From positions 977,501 through 1,041,500 of the forward strand of contig SPDT01000013.1 of NCBI GenBank assembly GCA_008477525.1: DNA of 64,000 bases. Direction: 5' to 3'. Positions 10,932-23,155 of this stretch are shown here, in pieces. The notes beneath the pieces are model-generated. The model was not told the origin of the DNA and made no database searches. It worked only from the letters and a program-made list of their open reading frames with translations. The DNA comes from Hypomyces perniciosus. Taxonomy: Eukaryota > Ascomycota > Sordariomycetes > Hypocreales > Hypocreaceae. A program made the translations under genes and the position numbers. Each line of letters starts with the position of its first letter. The stretch's first letter is position 1.

Positions 10932-11843
10932 TTCGCAGAAATTCTCGACAAATTTGCTTTTTGGCATATCAGTTTATTAAAGAACACTAACGAAGCGAGT
11001 CGAATTTCCCTTTTCCCGTGCTGCTTGGCTCATCATGCTGCAAGACTCAGTACATTAGTTGCCTCTCCAGGCTAGAGAAGCTGAAGCTGCGATTTGTTTG
11101 TTATAGCGTTGGTTCTTAACCATGCCACGATTATTCAAGGTATTGTAGCCAGCAACATGTCGGACTATTGTCGTATCAATGCCGAGTCCCGAGACCTCAA
11201 GGCGTCATCCTGGATACTATTCACCGAAGTCTGAACCTCCTCGGCGATTAGTTTTAGAGTCTTGTTCAACAAGCAGAATCTATCGATCATAAGATGGTGC
11301 TTTGCTGTCAGCTGAAGGAATAGTGTTGCCACACCAGTGGCAACATTCCTTACAGTGGATAGACTGTATGAGGGGCGCTGGAGAAGTTCCGCACACACTA
11401 GGTATTAAGGCAGCAGCTACTTCGTATAGCAGTGCATGAAATAGCGGAAATATCATTTCGCTTGGCAATACTCGGTATACTATTCGGTATTGATGCTCCA
11501 TATCGATCTGTGAAACCTTCCATAGCCCCATGGGGAGACTATACATATACCTCGCTAGTATCGAGCCCCGTGGGGAGAAAAAGGTGGGGATGGTCATCAT
11601 TTGTCAGACCTCGGGAAGTTTTCAAGGCAATTTCGGGATACTATTTGGGATTGATTCGGCTTTTGCAGGATGCAATTCCCGACTGGGTTCAACCAAGGCT
11701 CTACCAAATTCCCATTTTGCAGATATCTGCATTGTTTCTTTTACTCCGATGATGTATGAATAGAAGCCCGAGCCTACATTACGAAGAAAGCTCTAATTAC
11801 TCTTCTACATATTCTTTCTCTCCCAGAGATACCCATCGATAAA
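10932..11843. other. Intergenic region
   Basis: Short minus-strand frames exist (11165-11398) but show no recognisable domain. Treated as non-coding. Confidence 0.35.
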
Positions 11844-12545
11844 ATGGATTCTTTGTTCCCGGATCCCCGACGAATCGTCACTGGCCACAATCCGGAAGGG
11901 AAGTCAATCGTGGTCGCAGACGGTACTGTTCCCTGTCTCCCAATCAACACCAAGGCGAACTTTGCCGTTCTATACGAAACCAATGAATTCCCGGTGTCAA
12001 ATGACGGATGGGTTGATCCAATCAAGAATCGAACCACCGATTTAGCAAATGAACGAGGAATAGTACTCAGGGTTGTTGATATTCCACCAAAGGCAGAATC
12101 TGTGAGTTCAAAAGGATCTGGGCAGTATAACGTGATCTAATTCGATACTTCAGGTGTTTCACAGGACAGAATCTCTGGATTTTGGAATTTTGTACAAGGG
12201 TGAACTTACTTGGTATACTATGTGCTTTCTATTATGTTAGATACTCTGCTGACCCTTTTCTTTCCTTCCAGTTTCCTTGACGATGGAGTTCGCGTAGATA
12301 TGAAGGAGGGCGACGTCTGCGTCCAACGAGGCACCATTCACGGATGGATCAATAACTCCGACGAGCCTGCAAGAATCTATTTCATTTTGTCCGGTATGAT
12401 GCATATCCAAACACGTGCCCCCAGAGATACTTGACTCTAATCTAAGATCATGACAGCTGCTCACCCGGTTAATATCAGCGGAACTTTGCTAGGAAATGCC
12501 GGTTATTCAAAGGAGGAAATGGAGTCTGGCGGCGACTCAAAATAG
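11844..12545 (+). CDS. Small cupin-fold protein, four exons
   Basis: Exons 11844-12101, 12154-12212, 12272-12393 and 12457-12545 join in phase to 175 residues. The N-terminal half ends with a conserved-looking RVVDIPPK. The cupin core follows: HRTESLDFGILYKGELTC, then LDDGVRVDMKEGDVCVQRGTIHGW (cupin motif 2, G-D...H-x-W). Motif 1 lacks the usual H-x-H metal pair, so only one clear His (in TIHGW) remains. The protein may bind a small molecule without being a metal enzyme, or be an isomerase-like cupin as in several fungal metabolite clusters. It lies 570 bp upstream of the MFS gene on the same strand. The function is not known. Confidence 0.8.
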
Positions 12546-13112
12546 GTATCAGGAAGATGCCTGTAAATGCGTGGTTCCCATCATTCTATCAGCGTAATTA
12601 TATTTCTGTTGTTTTCTCCATAGATGGATATACCATGTAGACAAATTGTTAGGAATTCTACCACTCGTGACCTATTAAGCGATTGGTTGTTTATACGTGT
12701 ATTAAGGCTGTGCCAGATTACCCAGTTGAAGAAGCGGCAGATCTTCAAATCCATACTCGTAATTGCTTATTTTGTACCAGATGTATTATGAAGGTGTACA
12801 CCTGACTTTACCCCCTTGTACTCCATAGTAGTAAATTTCCTTTGGGAAGGTATATTACGCTATTATGAGAAGTTTCCTCACTATGGTTAGATACATCGCC
12901 TTACGAAGAAACTACATAGTAGTTGGTTCGGGAAATGGTTCGGCGAACGTATGATTGGTTACTCAACCTTGTCCGCCATCCCCTGATTCTAGAACTTTGG
13001 CGTCATCCTATACAGAGTAGCGTTTGACCGATAGACTATAAGATAAGAACAGTGGCCACAACAGACACTGTCAATTGAGAGCAAGCATCAAACCCTCTCC
13101 CGGTCTGCCAAC
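12546..13112. other. Promoter region of the MFS transporter
   Basis: 567 bp without coding potential. No clear TATA box seen. Confidence 0.4.
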
Positions 13113-15220
13113 ATGGAGACTAAGATGGAAATCCAGGAGCTTGAGGTTTCTCGAGGGGGGGATACTACAGCACCAATCCGCGCTCATCCTCATCATACCC
13201 AGACTGAAGCAGCTCATCTGTTCCGAAGTGAGTTGGCGCAAGCTCAGCTTGTCAGAAAACTTTCCATTTGAACCTTGATTGACAAACTTGATAGAGGGAG
13301 AAAATGGCGAGTTCCTTGGTCGAGTGTTAATTCCTCGTCCAACCAATGACCCGAAAGATCCTTTGGTGAGAATATTTCACGCAAGCGTTTTCTCGCGTCG
13401 AGAGCTAACTCGGTGTCTAGACCTGGTCGCAATGGCGGAAACACTTGACCTTTGCTAGCATATTATTCTTCGTATTGCTATCTAACTTCGGTGTCTCAGC
13501 CATAACGCCAGGGATAGGGGAACTTATCGAAGAATTCCATGTCACCCCCACCCAAATCAGCTATTTGATTACCTTTCAAATTCTTCTCCTCGGAATAGGG
13601 GTAAGGTCGACGTGATTTGCTGATTTGGCGAGTCTTGGCTGAAAAGTTCCCGCGCAGAATTTGTTTTGGATTCCGCTATCGCTCAAGATTGGTAAAAGAC
13701 CAGTCTGTGTGATCTCCAGCGCCTTATTCGTCGTTTCCTGTGAGAATCCACTAAGTAATAATTGTCGATTCCAAACTAATTTTTATCAAGGCGTTTGGTC
13801 GGCTCTCTCAAAATCCTATGGATCCCTCCTTGCATCTCGAATTGTTGCAGGGTTTGCCGGAAGTGCGTCTGAGGCAACGGGACCAGCAGTGGTGAGTTTT
13901 AAGAAAAAATGGGGCTTCGAAGATATAGACGGAATATAGGTCCGCTGACGAGGTTTTGCATTCTAGGTCGCTGATCTGTACTTCCTCCACGAGCGAGCTA
14001 CACTGACAGGTTTCTACACGTACGCTATAACCCCATTTGCCTCACAGGAATATCAACGCTGATATTTTGCTCACAGATTTATGATTGGGGGCGGAGGCGC
14101 CCTGGGCGGCATACTTGGTGGATTAGTCTCCAATGCCAACCCAGATTGGCGCTGGCTCTTTTGGATGTGTGCCATCCTGAACGGCGTCTGTTTCATCTTG
14201 ATCGTGTTTTTCTTCCAGGAAACAAATTTCGCCCGACCTCCAGAAGCTGAAGCGGGAGATGATGAGGTGGAAGGTGATCACGAAGTGGTTCATTCGAAGT
14301 TCAGCTTTGGTGAGGCGCTGAGTCTGACTGGCTGGTACGATCGGTAAGTTCAACATATGAGTAGAGAAACTGAGGCACGATGGAATGCTAATAGGGGATA
14401 CGCAGTGAAACAAGCCTCTGGATTTATGTCTATCGTCCTCTACAGCTTTTGTTCTACCCAACAATTCTTTGGGCAGCTATTTGCTACGGAGTGACTCTGG
14501 GATGGGTGCTCTTTCAATTGACGGCAAACTCCACCTTTTTCCCCGAGGTGTATCATTTCTCACCGTTGGCTGTGGGAAACATCTACATTTCTGTGCGACT
14601 ACCCTCCCTTCCTCATTCAACTCGTGTGCCCAAAACTTCTGCATCGTTCTTCTTGCTGACTAGATTGCCAGCATCTTGTCGGCGCAGCATTCGGCTGCAT
14701 TTATTCCGGTCCTTGTTGTGATTGGTTTGTTGAGGTCATCACAAAACGACACTCCGGGTACTTCAAGCCGGAATATCGACTCTTCCTCATGATTCCGCCG
14801 TTGCTGTTTGGACCTGTTGGCCTCCTCATGTGGGGTCTTGGGTTGCATTATGTTCTTCACTGGTCTGTGCCGGTAATCGGTACGGGCATATCGTACGCTG
14901 TGCTTTGTGCGGTTCCCAATATCGGAATCACATACGTTATCGACAGTTACAGGCCAGTTGCAGGAGAAGCAATGACCTCGCTAACTGCCTTCAAGAACAC
15001 CTTTGCGTTCGGGTTTAGTTTTGCCGTCTATCCCTGGATTGAGAGGAACGGCTTGGATCATGTAGGTGTACCCCTGACGTCACAACCAGCACTCATGCTC
15101 ACAGCTTTCTAGGTCGCCATCTTTCAGACCGTTATTGAAGTTGTTATCTTCCTTTCTACCATTCCTGTGTTCATTTACGGAGAAAGACTGAGGAAATGGT
15201 CTAGTAAATTTGATGTTTAA
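13113..15220 (+). CDS. MFS exporter of the DHA1 (drug:H+ antiporter) type, ten exons
   Basis: Exons 13113-13227, 13295-13365, 13421-13600, 13658-13739, 13791-13891, 13967-14019, 14077-14343, 14406-14592, 14672-15061 and 15113-15220 all join in phase and give 517 residues. The N-terminal cytosolic tail is followed by TM1 (FASILFFVLLSNFGVSAITP). SLKIGKRPV is the loop 2-3 motif A. YGSLLASRIVAGFAGSASEA and VADLYFLHERATLTGFY are characteristic of the fluconazole-resistance-like fungal subfamily. MIGGGGALGGILGG forms TM5 (antiporter motif C-like). A charged central loop (PPEAEAGDDEVEGD) separates the two six-helix halves. It probably exports a small metabolite from the plasma membrane. It is convergent with the Zn2Cys6 gene (143 bp apart), whose product may control it. 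Confidence 0.9.
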
Positions 15221-15363
15221 TTTGTGTCAAGGGCCCATGTCACTCACTGCCTTGTCGAAAATGCAGATTGAATCAATGTCAATGTCAGTTCAATCGGTAT
15301 TCAGTTATCACAGGAAACAGGGGGGACCCTCAAAATTGTGGGGGTTCATGCTCTATATTATTA

Positions 15364-17481
15364 TTAAACTTCCTGTTGCAGAAGCTCCGAGATCCAATCC
15401 TCTATGTGACCCAAGTGATCCATATGTGATCCTTCCGTCGGTAAGTCAACAGTTCCATCCAAGTCGTAAAAGTCCAGGTTCTCCGATGACACAAATGGAT
15501 CCATGATGATTGGCAGTTGGTTGTTCGCCACTCTTGCCTCGCTCGAGATCTGTGACATAACGCCTGCAATATTCTCGTCTTCTGCTAAGCCAATCCCCCT
15601 CGATTCTGAACCAACCAAACCTAGATCCCCTATGTCATCCTCTCCCTTTGCGACTGAGCCCTGGTCGCTAGTCATAATTGAGTTGTGGGCGAGAATCGAA
15701 AGTCGAGCCCTTGAATTAGTGGCGTTGAATCCTTTCATAGCTACTGGAGTCATGTTCTTAGGCTCATCCGTTAATGGGAAAGGCCGGGTAGCGTGGACTT
15801 TGTACAGGCCGCAGGCATATCTCCCCTGGAAAGTATCAGTATTGGCACGAGAATAGTTCAAGAGAGGGTGTGAGATCATACCAAGATCTTCAAAAATGCC
15901 CAGGGGTGGCTCAGAATTTGCAGCGTCTTGAGGTTTGCGAGAAGATTGCATACGGCGCGTTGTCTTATGTCCGGTTTTGAGCACCACAGGAAGGGGGTCT
16001 GTATCGCGCATGCACAGTATGCGGCATAGCCAATGAAGCTCGGCATACTTCGCGCGTCCCATTCCAAGCTTAGGGCAGCGTCAAGCAAATGAGAGACGGC
16101 ATTTGCATGCTCAAATGCAGTTTGTGCGGATAGTTGTTGCGGATATGCAAATGTATCATCGCAAGAGCTCCAAGAGAAGAGTGGCACAATGGAGGAATGC
16201 AAGGAACACAGACACTGATGATAAATGATGTGCAACAAAAGTAACCTTGGTAAGTCATGGGGAGACACTGAGGTTAAATTTGCGGGATCTAGATGAAAAT
16301 ATCCAGATAGCTGAGCCCATGCTTGATGGATCCGTGAATCAAGGGCTTGGATCTCAACCAAACGGTTACATAAGCCAGAATCAGGTTGCTTGATAAGAGC
16401 AACAACCGACGACCATAAGGCCATGGCTCTCACCAGTTCCGCGTAGATGCTTTGCGTTCCCTTAGAAGACTTCAACGAGACCCCTTGTTGCGGATTTCCG
16501 AGCTGAAAGTCATGATCGTTGCAGGGAAGTCTCATGTTCAGCATAGTTTCTGTGGGCACTTTGGGGAAGAGACTGTCTGTCTGAAACGTGCACAGCAGGT
16601 AACAGGCCCAGAACCTTCTTCTTCGGATCTCCGTCTCTAGCGGGCTTTCTTTTCCTTGTCGATCAGGAGGATTTCCAAGGATCCAAGATGTGTTGGCCGC
16701 GCAAGCTGCTCACCAATCACATCAGCGAATGTCATAGAGACGACGAGGAATGACCAATCCTACCTGAATGGATGACCGACCGTTGGAACTGGCCGACGCT
16801 ATACCAGAATAGGGAGAGATTAAGGAAGACAACGATATTGTCCTGGCAGGGGGATTCGACCTCTCGGAATGCGATACGACTAGCCGCTTCTGCCCATTCA
16901 TGACTGAACTGGCTGTCCACCAGTATCGGGGATCCTTTTGGATCTATGTAGAATCTGCGAGGCACGTGGTCAGAAACAGGGGACATTGTAGGTAGGAACT
17001 CGATTCCATACTTCGAGGCCAAGGCGCAAATACTGAGTAGTACATCGAGTCGTATGGCATCAGACTCCAGGGCACGAACCAAGGAGGGCCTGTGGAACAG
17101 AAGGTGGGCATTGTAGAGATGCGTGAAGTACAGGTCTATCAAAGTTGGGAGAAGCTCTGATGGTATGCCAAAGTACCGCTTGTCAGGTTCGTGAAGGCGC
17201 GATATGGTGGGCTCCGTGGGCGCCGAGGGCGTGGAAGAGAGCGGAGACGGAGCTGGACCAGCACGACTGTGGGATTTCGTAGGCGTGTATACACATGGCC
17301 GGCCTAGACGCCTGCATCTCTCGCAAATTGGTTTCTGGCCGCAGCATCGCAACTGTTCGGCCCGACAACGATATCAGCCGACTGTATTCTATTCGGGACT
17401 GAGGATAGGCTTGGCATAGTGTTGATGACTTACCTTCTGGGCATTACAGCTGTCGCACGACCGTCTTGGCCTTCCAGGCAT
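15364..17481 (-). CDS. Zn2Cys6 fungal-specific transcription factor
   Basis: Four exons (17481-17434, 17352-16764, 16705-15882, 15825-15364) join in phase to 640 residues. The start MPGRPRRSCDSCNAQK is split from LRCCGQKPICERCRRLGRPC by an 81-bp intron, giving C-x2-C-x6-C-x6-C-x2-C-x6-C, the complete binuclear zinc cluster. The middle carries the fungal_trans region (TLIDLYFTHLYNAHLLFHRPSLV; RRRRFWACYLLCTFQTDSLF). The C-terminus is acidic and may activate transcription. Nuclear regulator. Its position between the MFS gene (convergent) and the FAH-family gene (divergent) suggests it controls this local set. The intergenic region with the FAH gene carries repeated TCGGGGAATGC sites just upstream of its start, so autoregulation is possible. 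Confidence 0.9.
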
Positions 17482-17521
17482 CGAAATGTGGACTCAAAAA
17501 CAAGAAGGAATCCTGATTACA

Positions 17522-17555
17522 GCATTCGGGGAATGCGAACGGAGTCGGGGAATGC
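17522..17555 (+). promoter_or_regulatory. Repeated CGG-type site upstream of the Zn2Cys6 gene
   Basis: TCGGGGAATGC occurs at 17526-17536 and 17545-17555, a spacing of 19 bp. The first copy lies inside a perfect inverted repeat GCATTC-GGG-GAATGC (17522-17536). CGG half-sites in inverted or direct repeats are the usual targets of Zn2Cys6 proteins. Placement is 40-75 bp upstream of that gene's ATG. Confidence 0.4.
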
Positions 17556-18648
17556 TGCAGGATTCGGCAAATGAAGGGGGGATCCCATTCCTTTTAAACT
17601 TGGCAGTGAGGCTGAGGGCTTACATCATCCAAAGATCAAATCCAATACGTCGACGAAGCCAACGGAATGCGGGGAACGCCAAATGCAGGAGTGATTGGAG
17701 AGAATCGACGAGTCTACGGAATACTCCGCGTTTACTATGACATTAGACTCTGGACAGAATGGTGCGCTTCGTATACAAGAACAAATGAAACCCTGGTTCT
17801 GGGACAGCCAAGACCATTATACCACGTTTTGTATAGCGTCGGAGGCAAGAAGAATACCCCATACCCCATGAGGCCGTTGAGGCCGTTGAGGCCGCAGAAG
17901 GTCTTTGGCTGGTGCCTCCAGCATCTATACCTAGGAGGTATAGATAGCATCAAGTCCCTAATTGATACCAAGCGTTTTGCCGAATCGGGAAAATACGAGA
18001 ATTATCAGGAGTAACTCTAGTGTCTAAAATCCAATCTATCCAGTCCAAGTAGGGTACGGAGTAGTTTCGGACGATTTAAGGCAAAACCGGTATAGGGACT
18101 TGCCAAAAGAGAGCTATTTATTACTAGCTCTATAGTATAATACCTACTACTTCGCAAATGCAAGACATAGTACACCTAGAACATGATATTGAAGCTATAA
18201 CAAGAATAAAACTTTTCAAAACATGAATATAATGAGCGTAAATTTGTTTCTGTTTATGAATTTAATTAGATACTAGAATAGTATTCCTGTATTACATCCT
18301 ATTTTATTGAGCATTACGTGGACTTGGGCGCTACTATGCGCAGTATTCGCGCAATGTACGGGGTACGGACTAGTATGTAACTTATACTCCGTGCTAATAG
18401 TACTCCGTAGTTCTACGAAGTTCCGTCCCCGACTATTCCCCGAGGTCCACTCGGACTCAAGAGGTTGGTTGGACTTTGGACTTGGGATTATTATTCCTGC
18501 AACCCCGCATCGCCATTCTATTCGATGTGGATATATAAAAGAGTGTGCAACAGTATTGCAACTATTTTACCTCAACCCATCCCAGTTCTGAACTCAAATT
18601 AGGTAGTATAAAGTAGTTGCAGACCTACTAGTGGCATATTCCGAGACA
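17556..18648. other. Divergent promoter region between the Zn2Cys6 gene and the FAH-family gene
   Basis: No gene. Holds a 9-bp inverted repeat with a 3-nt loop (17924-17944), microrepeats (18053, 18388, 18403) and a TATA-like ATATATAAAA at 18531-18540, about 110 bp before the FAH ATG. Confidence 0.5.
18531..18540 (+). promoter_or_regulatory. TATA box of the FAH-family gene
   Basis: ATATATAAAA, about 110 bp upstream of the chosen ATG at 18649. Confidence 0.55.
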
Positions 18649-20104
18649 ATGACCCCTTTTACGATTGACAACCTCCCTTATGGAGTCATCTCAACCGACG
18701 ACAACCCAAGCAAACGATGCGCAGTTGCTTTTGAAAGCTCCGCCATAGACCTGGACCTGCTCTACCGAGATGGCTTCTTCACTTCCATCTCGAATTTGGA
18801 CACAAATCTTTTTGCTCATGTAGGTATTTTGATCCGCCTCTGATCCGCTTCATAGGCTGGCCATCTCACACATAGAAGGAAAACTGGAACGCCTTTGCAA
18901 TTCTTCCCTCGGATGTCCGCGCAGCCGTTCGAGCCCGGATCAGATCCGGCATACAAGACGATGTCGTCAGCAAGGCCATGATACCACTGTCAAAAGTCCA
19001 ATGCCATCTGCCTATGGCCACGCAAAACTTCTCCGACTTCAGTTGTGCGCTCGAACACGCTACCAATGTATGGCGTGCCTCCAATATCTTTGAGGCCATG
19101 ACTAACACCTGAAAGTGCTCCACGGTCCTAAACCTCAACATGCCGCGGAACTTTTTTGCTTTGCCGCCAGTCTATAACGGCCGAACCTCCAGCCTTGTGG
19201 TCTCCGGTACTCCTATTACCCGCCCCTGTGGAATCTTTCCCGACGCAAATATCCCTGGCACCGTAGCTTTTCAGCCCGAATCTAAAATGGACTTTGAACT
19301 CGAGGTTGGCGTTTGGATATCTAAGCCTATACCACGTAATCAGCGACTCAATATTGCACATGCGAAGGACCACATTTTCGGCTTGACGCTTCTCAACGAT
19401 TGGTCAGCAAGGGCAATTCAGGGTTTCGAGATGCCGCCACTTGGACCATTCCATTCAAAGGGCACAGCGACAACAATAAGCCCCTGGATCGTACCGATAG
19501 AAGCGTTAGAAGTGGCCAAGAGCGAGCGGAAGACGAAGCAGGAGCCGCCAGCACCGCCACATTTAACGCAGGACGAGATTGACACGACTTTCAACATTGA
19601 TCTATCAGTGAAGTTGCTAAGTAAGCATTGATGGATTACACACAGCACAGACGAGATTTGCTAATTCTAGGACTGATAGGAGATGGGAAGTTGTATACAC
19701 TGTGCGAAAGTAATCTCAACGAGCTACACTGGACTCCAGCTCAGCAGATAACACATCTTGCATCAGCTGGTAGTGGTTTGTTTCCCGGCGACGTCTTCGG
19801 TACCGGTACAATTTCGAGTGATGTAAGTCAATTGTCTTATCCTCACTGTTTTGGTGGCGTATTTCTTATTTAAATTCGGTAGCGAACCACTTCCGACAAT
19901 GAAAAGACCGGCCTTGGCTGCCTGTTCGAGCGTACGCTGCCGCACGCGAGACTTAGGTCAGCCCCTTCAGACCTAGCCGAAACATTTCTAAAGGATGGCG
20001 ATGAGATTATAATGGAAGGATGGTGCAAGAACAAAGTAACTGGCAAGGTTATACTTGGATTTGGAGAGTGTAGGGGGAAGCTCTTGCCTGCCCTGAAAGA
20101 TTAG
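18649..20104 (+). CDS. Fumarylacetoacetase-family hydrolase, five exons
   Basis: Exons 18649-18819, 18876-19067, 19116-19620, 19671-19822 and 19883-20104 join in phase to 413 residues, the usual length of fumarylacetoacetase (FAH), the last enzyme of tyrosine/homogentisate breakdown. Seen: the N-terminal SH3-like domain (SNPSKRCAV-type opening, ...LPSDVRAAVRARI), DFSDF...EHATN with the catalytic-type His, YNGRTSSLVVSGTPI, FELEVG (metal-binding E-x-E), LTLLNDWSARAIQ (metal Asp), PLGPFHSKGTATTISPW (Lys), GTGTISS, and DGDEIIMEG near the C-terminus. Departures from the animal FAH pattern: the Tyr after the first metal Asp is Ser (DFS for DFY), and ARD is ARA. So the substrate may differ from fumarylacetoacetate. 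No homogentisate dioxygenase or maleylacetoacetate isomerase is in the window, which suggests a paralogue used by the neighbouring cluster. Confidence 0.9.
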
Positions 20105-21501
20105 GGATGAGTGTTCTAGAACTTCAGTAGGCTATCCGTGTTGAACTGATTTGACAATATGGAGGAAAATATAAGTAGACAGAAATATAGAATTTAGTCC
20201 AAATTATTTCTTCACCTGCATGCGCTTCTCAGCGTATCGGTAACTTGCACAGGCCTTGACAGACCAAAACGTGGCATCACCTTCCGTATTCAACAGAATT
20301 TTGGCTCAGGGACCTCATACTGACTTCAATGTCCTCAGTACCGGTAATACCATCACTCAGTATCTTTTTCAAGTACTACCAGCTATCAGTACTAGACTAG
20401 GTCTGTAAATATTACCATAAGAAGCTCAACTACATGGCAATGTGCATGGTAGGGTTCAGTACAGTGATATTTTCTGATTCTTTCTGATTCGATCCCAACA
20501 CAAACTATACTGTCTAAATGGGACAAGTCTGACAGGCCGATAAAGGATAGTGTAGACCTCCTTGGCTATTTTAATAACTGACGAGAGAGCCAGCAACTTC
20601 TTGTAATTGCGTTCTAGCTTGAAGTTTAATGATCAATACTCGACTCTCCCTGCATGCAGCGCCGAGATGATAAGTGTATTATTAAGGTATGCATATTGGG
20701 GAGATCGAAGCCTATGAACTGCTGGAACGACTGTGGGGCGCGAGTGGCGTTATCTTGAATGTCTACTAAGAATGCAGCAAGGATTGTTTAACTATAAAAG
20801 TAAGGGAAAAGGGAGAAGCCTAATTAACTTAGTAAAATACCTTAACTTTAAAATAATTCTATACAAATATATTATAATTAAAATATCGATTTAAATTTTA
20901 TTCATGAGAAAATAGCTAGACATAAACCCTTTAGGATATACTTGTGTGCGATTGTCTATATAAAACCATCCCGTTGTATCCTAGATTATTTTGCCCGACT
21001 AAGCGGCCATGGCGAGAGTCGCCCCCTAAAAAGGCGGGTCTATAGGCAAGAACTTTTACTAGTACTATTATAATAGTAAGACCAAGCAGTTTTAAGCAAG
21101 TCTTCCGCTAGCTTAGCAAGCTTAATGGTACTGTATATACTCCGTACCTCGGGTGCTTTACTTCTGCGGCACTATTACCCTATAACATCTATCTTGTTAG
21201 TGGGGGAATACGGAGCGTCAAAGAGATAGCGAGACAGTGCTGTCAGCGCTAAACCAGTCTGTTGTAAGGGGCTGAGAGCGAAGGTACCTACGAGTACACA
21301 GCATGTTCACGGTACGAGTGGGAATACTGTTTGACTTTCGAACTTTCGGGGCCGTCGGGCCGTTCAGTCGCTTCTCGCCGAGACTCATATCTTCAATATA
21401 GGTACCTAAGGTACAAGTAGTTAGGTATTACCTAGGTAGGTAAGCAAAGCCAGCCACTTCAACAAAACAAACATCGCGCATCACTTCACTCTACAGCCAC
21501 A
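20105..21501. other. AT-rich gene-free region
   Basis: About 20800-20960 is strongly AT-rich with many TA steps, as in old RIP-mutated repeats. No domain could be read. Microrepeat ACTCCGTA at 21137. Confidence 0.45.
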
Positions 21502-22797
21502 ATGGTCTGTCACATCTCTCGCGATGATAAACACGAGAAACAGTTTCGGCGCATCTTGAAAATTTTCTACCGCGACCACATCCAGACCCACAGTTGGAGT
21601 GACACTTGAAGCTCTATAATCAGCTGACACGATTGAAACGGCGACTGGAGAAATGCACCAACAAACACTTCTCTCCTCTCTGATCGAGATCTCAAGGCCT
21701 TTGTCATTGTGCGCGGCGCGGATTTTAATGTCGATCAAGAACAACCTATTGATCTGAAGCCCGATTTCTTTTTTGTACCAGGCGTTTCTCGTGCTGTAGA
21801 TAAGGAGGCCTGGTGATTTCGAGAGAGGCAGGAGAAATGGCCACAGTCTTGGCCGTCATTCTTAGAGACCGAAAAAAGGTATAGATATCCTGTTGGGTGG
21901 CTCTTATATGACAACGGGAAGCGGGTTCCAGACGTCTGAGTCGCTTCCAATTACTCATATGCTCTTAATTCTCTCATCACTTGGAGCTTCGAGCGCTGGG
22001 ACGTCATCATCCGAGTCGGAATCCTCGTTGGTTCTCTTTCTTGCGAGATTTCGCAGCAGATGGCCAAAGACCCTTCACTGCTTGACTCACATCGTATGCT
22101 CAACAGTCACCACCGTGCCTACAATCCGAATCGAGTCATTCATTGCAAAAATGACTGCATCAGGCTGGGCGAATTCCATCAGTTTACAAAACTTCATTTC
22201 CCGGTTCACAGAGGGACTCACTCTCGGGGCATTAACCATTCCATATCCCAACCTATGGCAGCTGTTGGAGATACCTTTGTGCCTGATAACAAGATATTGA
22301 GAAGCGAGCTATTCCTGGCGTCAATGATTCTGAGACATATGATCGCACTATGGTACTGGAATCAACATTACAGTTTTCCTGTAAGCAATGCACTGCAGTC
22401 TGAAGCTGTCTCTTTCTTTAGCCACACTCGCTGACATTGATCTTTATAGATGCCCATCCTTAGTTTTCATGATGGAGAGGGCCGCATTCTTCAGGTCCAT
22501 GCTGAGAATGGGCAACCTCATGTGAGAGTATCACGTTCATTAAATTTTGTTAGGAAAGACGATAATGTCCCACCTGATGGGCGGGCCATGGATTGATGGC
22601 TATTGGCTCACCCAATTGGGAACATTTCCTTTTCCAACGCGATGATCGGTGTCGCTGATGATGGAAATGCAAGCTATCATCAACCTCAAGATCCTGGGAT
22701 GTCTTCAATACTACAGGCTTGTGTTTCGCCTCAAGAGAGGGTTAAAAGCGTTTCCCAAATCCCAGCACTGGTACCCCCCAGCCGAATCGGACAGTAA
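21502..22797 (+). pseudogene. Unidentified gene interrupted by three in-frame TGA codons
   Basis: From about 21650 to 22797 a single frame stays coding-like (for example PVGWLLYDNGKRVPDV, LITWSFERWDVIIRVG, PILSFHDGEGRILQVH, PIGNISFSNAMIGVADD) apart from TGA at 21814, 21937 and 22594. A consensus intron lies at 22381-22449 (GTAAGC...TTATAG, 69 nt, phase 0). Each TGA could derive from CGA (Arg) by one C-to-T change, and no frameshift is seen. An ATG at 21502 opens a short related-looking piece that ends in TGA after about 35 codons, so the 5' end is unclear. I do not recognise the family. Confidence 0.45.
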
Positions 22798-23155
22798 AAA
22801 TCCTGTTTAATGGCAAAGCCTCGCTGACTGGGAATTATCTGCTCTTTCGTTTGTCCAATGTTCCAAATTTCTTTCAAACTCCGCGCCGAAGGACCTCGAC
22901 AGTCGCCGACAAACCCGCCATCCTCGCTTAGCCGGCCTGGTACAGGCTACGACAGGTCCTCATATGATGGAAGTTAGGATTCGGGACTCAGTGGTGATCA
23001 GGGCGACCTATACGATATATCTGGGCTGGATCATGAGGATAGTCCTGGCGAGTCACGATGATGTCTCATTTGGCTCTGAAAGAGAATCACAACGGACCTC
23101 TACCCCCCCTTAGTTCTACCTCAGTTCTACCTTGAGGTCGCGACTACCTGGAGAG

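Noticed and set aside
11165..11398. 77-codon minus-strand frame with a helical look
   Set aside because: No ATG start, no domain and no adjoining exons identified.
17667..18014. 115-codon frame between the Zn2Cys6 gene and the FAH gene
   Set aside because: Contains short repeats and a hairpin; no domain, and it lies in a divergent promoter region.
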